Below, piece after piece: positions 24,507 through 36,314 of a stretch of DNA of 64,000 bases. A program made the position numbers and the translations under genes. Source of the DNA: Apostichopus japonicus (lineage: Eukaryota; Echinodermata; Holothuroidea; Aspidochirotida; Stichopodidae); NCBI RefSeq assembly GCF_037975245.1, contig NC_092576.1, forward strand, positions 26,239,611-26,303,610. Direction: 5' to 3'. The notes beneath the pieces were generated by a model. It searched no databases. It was not told the DNA's origin and worked only from the letters and a program-made list of their open reading frames with translations. Each line of letters opens with the position of its first letter. The first letter of the stretch is position 1.

Positions 24507-24681
24507 AAAGATTAACTATAATCCTGGGCTCGTATCCAAACCCTCGCGCATGCGTGTTACTCATAGACACGCGTTACTCATCGATCGCCGTAATGTGGGC
24601 CCGGGTGTACGTGGGCAATATGTTCGCTGTACAAAGCACATGATCTTAGCCAAAAAGGCCGAGAAGCGATATATGATGGTG
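24507..24681 (-). mobile_element. Short element with U2 snRNA 5' head
   Basis: On the minus strand from about 24677, ATCGCTTCTCGGCC followed by TTTTTGGCTAAGATCATGTG matches the first 35 or so bases of U2 snRNA, with one extra T in the T run. After that the sequence leaves U2 completely and continues as CG-rich unknown sequence to about 24507. It is not a U2 gene (no branch-recognition or Sm region). It may be a U2-headed SINE or a U2 5' fragment joined to other DNA; no target duplication is evident. Confidence 0.55.
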
Positions 24682-24792
24682 ATATATGATGAACTAATAA
24701 TGAAAGAAATAATGTAGAATTATATATTAAAAAACAATTATTACAGGGCTTCCCATTTTATATTCGGGCGGGTGGGTCCTTCAATTGGTGCA

Positions 24793-25056
24793 TACCCAGC
24801 AAACACATAAACGTTTTCAAAACGTTATTCAAACGTTTCGTCTTTTGTTTTGATAACTTTATTTGTGGTGTAATAAATATGTCACGAAAACGTTTTGAGG
24901 CTATAATTTCAAAACATTTTTTCGTTAAAACAGTAATATAACATTAATATCCCATAAAAACGTTATGCCGACGTTTTTCTAACACCACATTTAACGTTAT
25001 AAAAACATATTTTAGAGGCTCTTTTCAAAATGATGACGTTTTGTGTTTGCTGGGTA
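24793..25056. mobile_element. 260-bp MITE with AACGTT-rich interior, TA duplication
   Basis: Termini CCCAGCAAACACA (24795) and TGTGTTTGCTGGG (to 25054) are inverse, flanked by TA on both sides. The interior is built from many AAACGTTTT-like words (AACGTT is itself a palindrome). It is non-coding. The TA duplication points to a Tc1/mariner-like or similar mobiliser, which is inference. Confidence 0.75.
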
Positions 25057-25059
25057 CAT

Positions 25060-26590
25060 TGTCGCCTTGTTATATTTCCGACATAAGGTTCTGGAATATT
25101 GATTGTCATTAAACCTATTATAATCTGTTGCAACCCAATAAGATTAAAATCTTTACGCGATTGTAACAAATCGAGGATGAAGTCGGTGATGTTAGAACCG
25201 ACTACTGAATTACCCTCATAGATTAACTCCCCTTTTAAAGTCCAGTCGATAGTGCTTTACGTGACCCGCCATGCGGGATACAAAACGTCACGGCCAAACG
25301 GCACTACCAAACCATCCCATTCTTACAAACGAAACTACAATTTACAAAAGTACCAATAGCCTAACTTATTCCTATACCATTTCAGACATGTTTGCTTAAT
25401 CTTAGTAGGCTTAATCTAGTAGTAGCCTGTAGGAGTAGGCATGTTATTGGGTTAATTTGTAAAGGTCGGCCATTAGCCTCCTGTGTGCTGTAGGAGTTGA
25501 GGGCAGTTCTAGCCAGGTTTGGGGTATGGACTAGGAATAGGACACAGGCCTACATAGCCTGAGAGGGATTCAAATCTTGAAATTGTCATAGCCTTGCCTA
25601 TCTTAAGTTAGATGCAGACCAAGTATTAGTACTACGCTGGTGCTTGCTGTTTACATTTTATATAGGCTAGTCCAAACTCATAAAGTTTTATATTTTACTT
25701 TGTTATAATCTTAGTTCTTTACTCTTTAGTTATTTAGTTATTGTTGTAGATAAGCTTGTAATTATCCATTGTCATGCCTAAGGAGAGTGCATGCTAAACT
25801 CTGCATCGTAGTAAAACAAGTGGGCCATGGCATATTGGTCAGGCACTTCCACACCATGTTCAGTTGGTCATCAACTTCATATCAGAAGAAATATTCCAAA
25901 CCCCAGGAAATGAACTACCCTCTCAGAGAGCACACAAAAGGTCCCATGGAAGAGGATGTACTGTCGTTGGAAGTTTTAGTCGGCCGACAAAATTCATGAA
26001 ACTAATTTACTTTCATTTTCCGAAGAAGCTCTAACATCCATTGGTTTTGTAGCGAATTCGCATTCGGCTCTTACAACCCCCTGTTTTTCGGCAGAATCGT
26101 AGCTACAACGTTTCTCCGGAAGCAAGATACAAACGTTTCTTTCGTTTAATCGTCACGACAACTTGGAAGAATCGTAGAAGCAACGTTTTCCTCGTTTAGT
26201 TTAGTTGTTCCTTATGTTTCACTACACTCGCCGCCTCGCTACGTTGGTACGATTCGCTCAGCTTGGCCGTAAATTTCACTGTTTCGCTTTTTCATTCGGA
26301 TTACTCTTATCCATGGTTTTATTTTTTTCTATGGAGATTTATCTATACGGAACTTTTATATACCATTTAGTTTTTTCTACGGAGATTTCGGGACTGGTTT
26401 TATTAACGGATATTTTTTATTAACGGATACTCCAGTTTTAATAACCGTTTCAACCTATGCCAGCTAATTAACTTACTTGGGTGAGTTAAAATTTACTCAT
26501 TTTTACTTGCCCTAAAGTTTAACTGCATTAATCATTGTTTAGTTTGTGTCATAAACATTATTGTAACATAAACAACAGACAAAATTATTC
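25060..26590. other. Upstream region of the CXC gene, mostly non-coding
   Basis: Apart from the inverted-pair segment (25252-25336), this holds AT-rich sequence with repeated CGTTT words at 26.1-26.2 kb. The minus strand at 25060-25235 has a weak coding look (an ITDFILDLLQSRK-type stretch) that resembles fragments seen in virus-like elements; family not established. Confidence 0.35.
25252..25336 (+). repeat. Dispersed segment, left member of an inverted pair
   Basis: GTGCTTTACGTGAC...ACAAAACGTCACGGCCAA... to ...GAAACTA recurs inverted at 56802-56877 with few differences; this copy has an extra internal CCGCCATGCGGGAT block. ACGTGAC and GTCACG make the unit partly self-complementary. Confidence 0.7.
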
Positions 26591-26591
26591 A

Positions 26592-29500
26592 CTGTGCCAT
26601 TCAAATCAACAGAACCTTTTTCTTTACCAAACTATCGATGCTGCAAGAAAATATGGTAGTGAAATTCTTCAACAAGAACAAGTGAGATATTTGAACTTGT
26701 ATAGATTCAGTAAGGAACAGTTCTTAAATAATGTTCAACGCAGTTCTTTGCAATATTTGTCACCACATCCAAAAGTATTGAAAGGGCTACAGATAAATTT
26801 GTCTCCATCTCTCTTTTTGCAGAAGATATCAACAAGAACATTTCTTCCACAGCTAAGAAAATAATATCTGAAGATAAGTGTACATCTTTTTCTTAAGACA
26901 CATTTGATTTTGTAAGAGAGATTGAAAGAGTTGAGCTTCTTTTATGGAACTTTGTTGTTGCTTGTACATTGAGTGCCACTGAAGATAGGCAGATGTTCTT
27001 TTCTGGTAGTTTTGATTGGAGTGTGCATTATATAGGTGATACACATATTTGTACTCAGGTAAGCCGTTAAAAATTTCTAAAGAGGTACTTTTTAACATTT
27101 AGCTTTGTCTGACATTGTTGACAGGTTCAATGGTTCCTCCATATCCTGCTTGAACTTTTGTCAAAAATTGGAGTAACAGTGTCCAAGAGTACATATCTTC
27201 GTTTCCAAACATCTGTCACTAAGAGAAGAATGATTTCAAAACCTCTAACATTAGCGAAAAGTTTCACAATTGCCTCTGTAGATAATATTGACAGGAGTAC
27301 AACATATGCCTCAATCAGAGGTGGCCAAGACAGTAGAGGCTTCCATGGTACCTCTGTTCAAGCTGTTGAGTCATTACCCATTTCATTGATGTCTGGAGAT
27401 TCTTCTAGGGATTTGCCATCGACAAGTAGAGGGATTGGTAGGGTTGACACACGGCAAAATGTAACGTCAGAGGAAGTAACCACCTATCACTGTTTCTAAC
27501 CCACTGTGCTCAATAGATGTATTGAGCACCCCTTGTCCGCCTAACATTTTTAAGCAAGCTCTTAATATTGGATACTTTGCCCTAACAGATGCAGAGAATT
27601 GTGCATTAGATGCTTTTGAAAAGAATTTTTTTCTTTATGTTTGTGAAGCAAGTTTGTCATAGCAGTCAGCCAGGTATAGTACTGCCTGCAATCAAAACAG
27701 CATTCCCTAATTCATCATCATGTGTGGAACAATCCAATGTTGACTTTACATCCATTTTAGCACAGTCAGCAGATAATCAGGATACATTATTATCTGTCCT
27801 TGATCTTCTCCATGAAAAGCGGTAAGTTAGTTGACCATTTGGTGGTAGTTGGGGATGCTAAAACCTATGCAATTCTCCATAACCTTAAGAGGTTGTAATG
27901 TGATGAGTTAGAATGGATGATTCCATATCTTGGAGAATGGCATCCACCTATCATTTCAAGCTGTGAGCAGTGCTCGTGGCTTCCAAAAGAGCCACTATTT
28001 CCCCATGCAGTCATGGGAAGCATGCTACAGACACCTTATATCATGTTATGAAGCATTTATTATTTCAAATGTGACTGAAGTAAATTCTTTTACAGCTGTT
28101 AAGCAGGATGTGGAAACTATTCTGAAGAAGCATGGAATTAATTTTTTTCACCAGGCTTGGACTGGGCAACTTAAATCATTATTTGTTTCTTCACAGTGCA
28201 CCAAAATGTTAACTTCAGATTTTGATATGGTTTATTTCACGTGACATGTTGTTCTTTGCTGGTTTGTACATGGCCATTAGAAGCTGCTTGTATAAGATCC
28301 TTTGCACCTTTGTTTCATGCCTTGGACAGACCTAACTACTTGAAACTTCTGCCTTTGCATATTGCCACGGTAAAAGTATGTCCACAGGGTATATTTGAAA
28401 AGCTCCAGCAAGGTGCTTTTGCTGTAAGCATTACTGGACGTAAAACACAGTGTGTTGCTCTCGATGAAGCCCAAGAAATGCTTATCAATTGATAAGGAAG
28501 TGAAGATGGCAATGAACGCCAATGACATGGAGGGTCTTTCTAGATTAGTGCACTATTTGCCATATCGTTGGAAAATAACAAAGAATAAATCATCACAAGT
28601 GAAGGGTTGAGATGATCCTGAAGTGGAAATCCTTCATGTTGCCTTTTTCAGGAAAGTTGAAACAAATATCAGGTCTTACCTCTCTAAATCAACTCTTTTC
28701 TTTTCCAGTGAATGCCAATTGTTAAAACACATTTTCATTGGCAAAGTTGCCAGTGAGGGTATTCAGTATGACTTAATTCATTTCTGTTCATTGGGAGAAG
28801 CTGATTTCCAAGCTTTTGTTAAGTGTTTTCTTCTTGGTGACATGACGGTTAGGCAGACTCGTCATAAGAGAAATTTGCAAACCTTCACAGAACAAAAAAC
28901 TATCACAACAGAAGAAGAAACAAATTTTTCTCAGTTCTTGCCGCTGCCACACGCAATTTGCGATGTCAACGGATTTCCAAAGAATGGGAATAAAGCAGTA
29001 TCTACCACTTTTTTACAGTCCAGGTACCCACAAGCTTTTCTTGAATAAGCCAGTCATATTCAGTTTAATAGTGATATGTGTGTGATATTAGAAGGTTTGT
29101 TTATGATTATTGAAACAAGGCCACTTGATGGGCACAAAACATTTGGAGATTATGCTTCTTTCTTATACAGGCAATGCGTTAACACATACGTTAGAATTTT
29201 CAGTGCTCTTGAGATTCATATTATTTTTGACCATCCTGGTAGACATGGCAATATGCCGAAAGACATCGAGAGGGGAAGACGGGACAAGCTTTGTTCAAAA
29301 AACTGTGATGATGCCACAGTGTACATAGAAATCACGTCTGCTACTCCTCAACCAAGCAATTGGTCTAAGTTCATTGGCAACCGTCATTCTTATCTAACCA
29401 AATGTTATTTCTTGCAAGAACGGAACAGTATTGCCCAAATGTACTTGTCACTGCTGGGGGGTTTTGATGGTTGTAAAGTAGATAAAGCCAAGCAGTTTTC

Positions 29501-30560
29501 AGATGGTTCCATTAATGAGAACCCTGCCTTAGGTTCTAATCACGAAGAAGGAGACTCGAGAGTCTGGTTTCATGCAGCCAAAAAAAATTCTCATGTGCAG
29601 TCCAGACAGGGACACTTTCAACATCGGACTACCGTTCATCCAAACCTACTTTCATGACAAGCAGTTAATAACACAGTATACTAATGATTTGTTTCTATTC
29701 ATGAACAGACTAGTTGATTGTCTGTGCAATGACTTTGATTTGCAGGTTTTAGGTGAGAAAGTTTCATTGGTTTCTTCCTTAATGCAAATGTTGTTCATAT
29801 GTTGTGATAATGTCTCTTTCTTTAAGGGCCACACAAAGCATTCACACTGGTTTATAACATCAGGCTGATTCAATACATGATGAAGGCTTGTATTCATTTG
29901 ATCGATTTGTATGGTCTGTGTACTTTGTGGAACATGCTGGCGCTTTCTTGCAGGAAAGTCCGGAGGAATTGTTTCGTAGTCTTCAGTCACCACAAATGAG
30001 TAAAAATTGGACCACCATAAAGCTTTTATCTCTAAAATTCGTTCACCTCACTTCCACAGGATTTCAGATGAATCTCAATGGATGCCATCATCAGATGCAT
30101 TAGACTTTCACTGGCAAAGATGTTGTTGGACATTCAAATTATGGTCACAAGTATGTAGTGGCCAGATAGTCATGCCAGATCCTTGTTGTTATGGTTGGCA
30201 AATTTACAAGGTGCACTTATGCCTATTTGGGATACTCCGGAGAATTTAGCTAGTATTAATAAAATTACTAAATTTATCAAGAAGGGCTTCAAATGTGAAA
30301 CGGGTTGTAATTCTAAGAGGTGTATGAATCAGAAGCATGACACACTCTGTGGCCCTTCATGTATGTGCTTAAACTGTGTAAACACAGGCCAGGAAGCACT
30401 TGTGTCACTTGAAATTGATAGTTCATCAGAAGGTTCTGCTAAAAGTTCTAAGAGTGGGTCAGATGTACAGGACTTGGAATCTGATGGTGAAAATCGGTCT
30501 GATGCTGATGGTACGGCATGTGAAGGGTTCAATAGTATCACGTCTGCAGCTATTCAGTGT
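26592..30560 (+). pseudogene. Tesmin/TSO1-like CXC-domain protein of the invertebrate PIN-like type
   Basis: Successive plus-strand blocks share one protein family. An N-terminal block lies at 26592-27059 (ending at a GTAAGC donor). A block at 27123-27497 contains SFTIASVDNIDRS and HGTSVQAVESLP. Around 27830-27960 is a VVGDAKTYAILHNLKR...LGEWHP region. At 28623-29050 is a segment with RNLQTFTEQK. At 29076-29657 is a nuclease-like region with IIFDHPGRHGNMPKDIERGRRDKL-type residues and NHEEGDSRVWFHA. A CXC zinc domain is at about 30290-30400 (FKCETGCNSKRC, LCGPSCMCLNC). Members are common and multicopy in marine invertebrate genomes, and an acidic nuclease fold followed by the CXC motif suggests a DNA-acting role. 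The blocks shift frame several times without clear introns, so the copy looks broken. The mobility mechanism of the family is not known to me. Confidence 0.6.
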
Positions 30561-30799
30561 GAAGCAGAGAACCTTTTAGACCAGGCCCATCTAAACAGAT
30601 CTCTGCGCAGAGCACTGACTGGAGCAGAATTCTCTTCTGACATGATTCCTGCAAAGACTATGACGAAGAAGCGCCTGATACAAAAGCGCTTTGCCGAGGA
30701 CTTGACCTACCGTGTACAGGCAGAGGTGACTGCTTGCAGGAAAGTGCTCAAATATGTCCACTGCAAAGCTGCAAAAGCTTTGTCAACATGTCTGGACTG
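30561..30799 (+). pseudogene. C-terminal part of a Mutator-like-transposase-type gene, left of EnSpm-2
   Basis: In the same frame as the CXC block but of different character: SSDMIPAKTMTKKRLIQKRF, then YRVQAEVTACRKVLKYVH and a cysteine pair (STCLDC). This matches, from memory, the C-terminal region of animal proteins annotated as Mutator-like transposase domain. EnSpm-2 interrupts it at 30800, and coding resumes at 42794 if one TG copy is removed. The N-terminal domain of the family is absent upstream, so the gene is truncated or fused to the CXC gene tail. Confidence 0.5.
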
Positions 30800-30835
30800 C
30801 CCTTACAGAAAAGCTAGCTTGCATGATGATTGCAG

Positions 30836-31105
30836 CTGGTTGCGCACGCTTACATACGCTTGCCTAAGTTTGCGTCATGCTAGCAAGTGATTGCGCAAGG
30901 GCAGAAGTCAATTAATGCTTAGCTTACGCAAACATGCGCAAACTAGTTTAAAACCGCGAAAAGTTTTCTTAAACTTCTGCAAGCATGCAGAAGATCGCAA
31001 AGAGTTTTCTTCAACTCCTGCAAGCTTGTAGAAGATTGCGCAAACCTGTGGAATATAATGCAAGCTTGCGCAAGTACATACAGTTAAACAGGATTGCAAG
31101 CTTGC
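30836..31105. repeat. Subterminal array of EnSpm-2, left side
   Basis: Words of the type AAGCTTGCGCAA and TGCAGAAGAT recur. The perfect palindrome TTGCGCAA is at 30891, 31036 and 31066. Confidence 0.8.
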
Positions 31106-31706
31106 ACAATAATGTCTTTGAGCACATGTAAGAAATTACCATATTGACTTCTAAAATACATTAAACAAAGCCAAAGGGCTTTCTCAAAGAAGATACATGC
31201 TTAATTCTGAAGACTCTGTGTGCAAAAGATTAGAAAGACAAAAACTAAAGCATGAAAGAGAACCAACAAGATAAGATGTGTGTTATAGCAAGTATAATTC
31301 ACTCTAAAATGCAAAATACAAAAAGTAGACACTTTTCCGTAAACTGCATTCGCTACACTTAAAAAATGTTGAACACTTGCTTATTTACATACTGAATATT
31401 TTCCTCTTTGTCAGTCCTTTTTCCAAAGTGTTTGGAGGTACTGCAATAAATACCTCACGATTTGATTGATCAGTATCTATTAATACACAAAGATGCAACA
31501 GGGATCACGTCAAGAGAGGCTGCATCACCTGCAAGTAAAGCTTTGAGTAAGACACAGAAAGGAATTTCCCAAAGGAATCGAGTAATATATAATGCTGTAT
31601 TTGACCAAAGGCCTGTTTATCCCCTGACATATAGCACACCGTTAATGAACTTCTTTTTTGACATTTGAAAACTTCTTGAGTGGTAAATTATTTTACTGGG
31701 CATAAC

Positions 31707-32116
31707 TCATTTATATACCAAGTGACTATTACCATCCAATTGTGGAGAGCATCTTTTCAGGAGGATGATGATATCCCTATCCAGACACATAATAGTTGGA
31801 GTGCCAAGGACATAAACACCTGGAGAAAGTAACTTCTTCTTCTGAGGTGAAATCCTCTTATTTGACACACGATAATAAAATTCGATAATAGGTGCGCTGA
31901 TGTTGCTTACGCAGGATGGAAACTTGAGCATTGCTCCAATACTATTAGCAATCTGAAGTTCTGGTCGCTGAGTACCATGAAAAAAAGTGGAGCAGTTCTC
32001 CAATGATTCCCTCAAAATGAAAACAACTAGATACCCAAAGTGGTCCTAGGGTCTCTGACACTGTCAGCTAAGTGGAGAAGGAGGTGTAAATTAGCACTCA
32101 TATCCTTTTCATAATA
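31707..32116 (-). pseudogene. EnSpm-2 transposase, C-terminal part
   Basis: A minus-strand frame (ending near 31707) with CSTFFHGTQRPELQIANSIG and IEFYYRVSNKRISPQKKKLL resembles the C-terminal tail of animal EnSpm transposases. The tail's position near the left end matches EnSpm-1. The central DYMHC-type body is missing; a BEL/Pao fossil lies where it should be. Confidence 0.5.
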
Positions 32117-33603
32117 CAGTGTTGCAAACATACATACAAATTGCCTCAACATTTGCTCAGAGGGAGGTACAGTCAATCAACAATGCTCTAAAGTGTTGTC
32201 TCAAAGAACGAGTAGTACCGGAGGCAGTCCTTCAAACAGTGTTGGTGGAAGTTGAAGGTCTGATAAACTCAAAACCATTGGGCTATGCGTCGTCAGATAT
32301 TGCAGATACAGATCCAATAACACCAAACATGTTGTTGATGGGGCGGCGAGACCCTATGTCTCCCCCTGCTGTGATCAATCCAAAGGAGGAAATCAGAAGT
32401 AGGAAACAGTGGAAGCACTGTCAGGTCATAGTTGATATTTTTTGGAGGAAATTTGTCACCGAATACCTGCCAGCCCTGCAGGTTAGATCAAAGTGGGTGA
32501 CGGACACACCAAACTTGGAAGGGCAGAATAAGGTATTGGTAATAGACAACCAGGTCCCAAGAGGTGAATGGCTAATTGGGGAAGTGGTAGAGTCAGGATG
32601 GAAAAGTTAGGGTTGCTGACGTTTCTGTCAATAATAAGATATAGCGGCCAGTGGCAAAGCGGCCAGTGGCAAAGCTCATAAAACTACAGAAGTTTGTTGA
32701 TTGAGACATCTCAGTATGATGTTCTGTTTTTTCCTTATTCTTATTTACTTAGTAATGAGTTTCCCTCATTAAAGGGGGGAGTGTAAGATTAGAGCCATCT
32801 TCTTAATTTGCGAAGTGCGCCACCACTTCACATGGCAACGCTGACTTATCAGACTTGTTGTTCGTTCGCCCAAGTAAAGCGAAAAGCCGTTTAGTTTCGC
32901 TCTGTTCTGCTAACCTGTATGTATTTTAACTGAAACATCTGATGAACGTAAGTTTATAGATCATTTTGGACCATTTGTTGTAGTAAGATGTTGTATAAGT
33001 GTCGAGTATTATTGAAATTAGTTTGATTACGTGTGCCTGGTTATTTTGTGCAAGTCGCCATTTTGTTATCATGTGTTTACTTATCAGGCCTAGAGTCTCG
33101 CGTATTTGGTCCATGTAGTTTGCAGTGTTAATTTTGCGCCAAGAACGTATGTTAAGGTATTCGACGAATCAAGAGTTGTTTAGATCAGTGTAAATTGTAA
33201 TTCCAGATCCATGTAAGTAATGTTACGGCCCAAGTGAGAGATTGTTTACTTATGCTGCGTAGATTGCCTGTATTCTTTATATCCAACATCCAGTGCTTCA
33301 TGAATGATTCGTACTGACTGCTTACCTGGCTAAACTGGCTAACCTGTAAATGGGGACAGCAGTCGCCGGCAAAGTGGTAAGTGTCTCCAACATTCTGAGA
33401 ACGCTTCGAATAAACGATTACATGACATATAGACTGACACTTGAGTATTACGTATAATTATCTTACCAGTTACTTATTATATTTTATTATTTCATGTTTT
33501 ACCATAGATTCGAATGAGACTACCAGAGAATAGATTCATACGAACTTTATAGCTGCTGCTGTCCTACTGTACTTATTTCTGTGTCGTCTGACCCTTTCTT
33601 ACA
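32117..33603 (+). mobile_element. BEL/Pao LTR retrotransposon fossil, 5' truncated
   Basis: The plus-strand coding at 32119-32610 matches the C-terminal part of BEL/Pao integrase, with a LINSKPL block and a MLLMGR-like block. A purine-rich tract (AAAGGGGGGAG) follows and then the 3' LTR. No 5' LTR, gag, protease or reverse transcriptase is seen, so only the 3' end survives. The flanks on both sides are EnSpm-2 transposase sequence, so it inserted into that gene. It is broken and incomplete. Confidence 0.75.
32782..33603 (+). repeat. 3' LTR of the BEL/Pao fossil, 822 bp
   Basis: It starts TGTAAGA right after the polypurine tract and ends TCTTACA, a perfect 7-bp terminal inversion with TG...CA boundaries. 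Confidence 0.75.
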
Positions 33604-35765
33604 CTCTCCATTATCAAACTCTGAAAGCTTTGAGCCACAAACTTTACAGTCAGAAGGAATTTCACCCTTTAATAAAATATTGCATCCACCACAAAATTTG
33701 TGAAAAATGATAGGTGACTTTAAAAAGATGAACTAATGTCTTACAAAGGTTTGGCATGCAACAGTGTAGAGATATTAACACTAAAAGGTCCTGGAGACAT
33801 TCTCCAGACAATTGGTACCTCATGGTAAATGTTAATATTAAAAATAAACTCTCTGCTACACTAACTGGTGCTCCTGAGTAGAGAGGTTCATTTTCTGAAG
33901 TAACCTCAGTATCAGTAAGGTTATCCTCAAAGTCAAACCATTCTGTGTCATCACCGCATGGTTCTGCAGAATCCAAGCTATTGTCGCAACTATCCTGTTC
34001 CAACTCTAGTTCTGTTTCATCAGCAGGCAGTAGCAAGTCTTCTGGAGTTTGGTTTTTCCATGCCTCTGGAATATTCTCAACTACTGAATAGCTGTTATAA
34101 AAGAAAAAGCAAAAACAATATTAAGGAAAAGTTCAACAATCTGAATTCACAACAGATCCTAAAATTACTTCTAATGAAAGATTTTTATAGGAGATATTAT
34201 GATCAATGTGGAATTATGCTAAATACTTCACAACAGTATGTTTTACAGACAATTGTCAGACATCAAGAGAAAGCTAGAATTGAATTGCAGGACTATCAAC
34301 CTAATCAAGTGACTAACAGATTTGCTCAGGAGCTTTAAGGATTGTCAATTTCTGTAAGTGCAAGGTACAGTACACAATATGACAGTCACACAGAGGAACA
34401 GTGAAGAATAACCCAATTGTGATGAGCATCTAAGCCTTCTAAGGATTCATTTGCAATGGCAGTTCGAGAAGAAAGAAAAGAAACAAGTAAGATCAACTAA
34501 GTTTGAACAGTAATATTTATTAAGTAATATCAGAACACACTGCATATTTTCTTACTGATAATTTGTCGCCTTGGCCCTATACAGTGTAAAAAACCTAGGA
34601 TCGAAAGCCCCACGTTGGCCCACAATGTCAACAACTTTAACCTAGTAGTAGTAACACTGACTGACAGTTGTTACTCCATTCATTCGGCCTAGGCTATAGT
34701 TCAGCCTAGGCTAGACTACAGGTAGTTCCTATTAATCATCATGCAGGAGTCGATTCACTGGTTTGTGGTTGGTCTTGTAACTATACTGCAATACTGTAGG
34801 AATTTCTGAACAGAATTTAGACTTTTTCAAATACAGTAGCCCCGAAGTGATGTAAACGAGTGCGCCGTCACAAACCTACCTTACCGTTAGTACTATACTA
34901 ATAGTACTAGGCCTATATGCTGGTATTCTTAGGCTACATGCTGATACTGTAGGCTAGGTAGAGTAGGGTTTTTTCAAGTTGCATGCGATATTTATCACAA
35001 AATTGGTTTTATAAAATGGATATAATCAACTTTTAATCATACCAAAGTTATTGATCTGCTTCATTGTACCCATGCAAGAAGGGAAAAAAACTCAGGCGTA
35101 TTCCTAACTTGTACTTCCTTCGAACCATTCACGAATCTCACACACTAAATAAACCACAAAACTTCAATCAATGAAAAATAGATAGCCTACTCAGCTACTG
35201 GGAAACACGGTGAATACTCCTCATATTGAAGTTGTGTTTTCTTTTGCTTTGCTAGTGTCGTTTTTAAAAATGACAATAATATTTAAAAAGTAGAAAACGC
35301 AGTTTGCAGAGTCAATTCGTTCTCTGACATCATAGTAAGCTACTTTGTTAGCTGACGTCTTAGAAACACGTGACTAGCTTAATATTTTAGAGAAGTTACG
35401 TTAGGTAGTAGGGAATAAAAGAAACATGGAAGAAAATAAGTTACAGTAGTAGAAGGCAGTTTCAAAACTGGATGTGACTTACCAAGAAACTGTTACATTT
35501 TCGTTAACTTCTGTTTGCGAGCCGTCGAGTCCCCGACTTTCAAACCACGTTTCTTCAGAACATTCGCCATCTTTTTGGCATTCACTGTCGTCGTAAGAAT
35601 TAGTTTTAAGCCTCCAAGAAGTTGTGCGAGGTACTTCAAGATATGGATCTTCGGAGCGCAGATAATCCGAAGCTGTTTTTCTTTTTCTTTTCTGTCCGAC
35701 ATTTGCTTTTCTTGTTTATTAAGACACAACTTAGAAATAAATCCCCTTCGAGTCTCAGAATAAAG
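33604..35765 (-). pseudogene. EnSpm-2 transposase, N-terminal exons
   Basis: A first exon at about 35700-35486 encodes a basic start followed by TASDYLRSEDPYLEVPRT and ends at a GTAAG donor. A second exon (34095 down to 33604) encodes an acidic block (DNSLDSAEPCGDDTEWFDFE), ENEPLYSGAPVSVAESLFLI, a hydrophobic LQDLLVLISLHC block and cysteines (FCGGC, CKVCGSKL). This is the usual order at the N-terminus of animal EnSpm transposases, where a zinc-binding segment follows the acidic region. The gene stops at the BEL/Pao LTR. Its start faces the BEN gene. Confidence 0.65.
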
Positions 35766-36314
35766 GTTTACTCTTTCGGAAGTCAATGCTACATTTGAGA
35801 AACTCACGCTACACTACTGATAAACCCGGCGACCCCGCTCTCATCATAGTACATAGGAGATGCGAGAGTGTGTTTATTACGTCATCATTAAGACCCGGCA
35901 AAGTTTGAAAATACGCAATGCGGAAAAGGAAGGCCAATACGGAACTGATTTTCAGTTTGTCCATGGATTTAGCTTAATAATTTTGTCCTTTTAAAAAAAA
36001 AAAAAAAAGTTGTTCAGTATGAGGAAAGAAACTCCAGAGAAAACGACATTCGGTGTTTTATTTTGCTATTAATAAATGGTACCGCCTCAGATATGCGTGA
36101 TCGTTAAAACCACAAACACTGTTTCTATGCCTGTAATACAAAGCCATCTATTGTCTTAACCGCCAAATTTTTAATCCATGAGCAGAGTTACTTGGTATTC
36201 AGTGCTGGCTATCGTAATATTCAACAAACTGACTACAGTCATATACGCTCACACAAAATAATTACTTTTCAGATGTATCTATTTGTTACGATTACCAGAG
36301 CAAAATTGTGAACC
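35766..36314. promoter_or_regulatory. Divergent promoter region between EnSpm-2 transposase and BEN gene
   Basis: About 0.5 kb separates two outward-facing first exons. It contains a CRE-like TTACGTCATCA around 35877 and an A-run near 35995-36008. Joint control of transposase and BEN protein from this space is a reasonable inference. Confidence 0.45.

Noticed and set aside
24640-24681. A true U2 snRNA gene
   Set aside because: Only the first 35 or so bases match; branch-site recognition sequence, Sm site and 3' stems are missing.
30183-30890. A single intact 235-residue protein
   Set aside because: The frame fuses a CXC gene end, a Mutator-like-type tail and the EnSpm-2 terminus; it is open across three unrelated sequences by chance.
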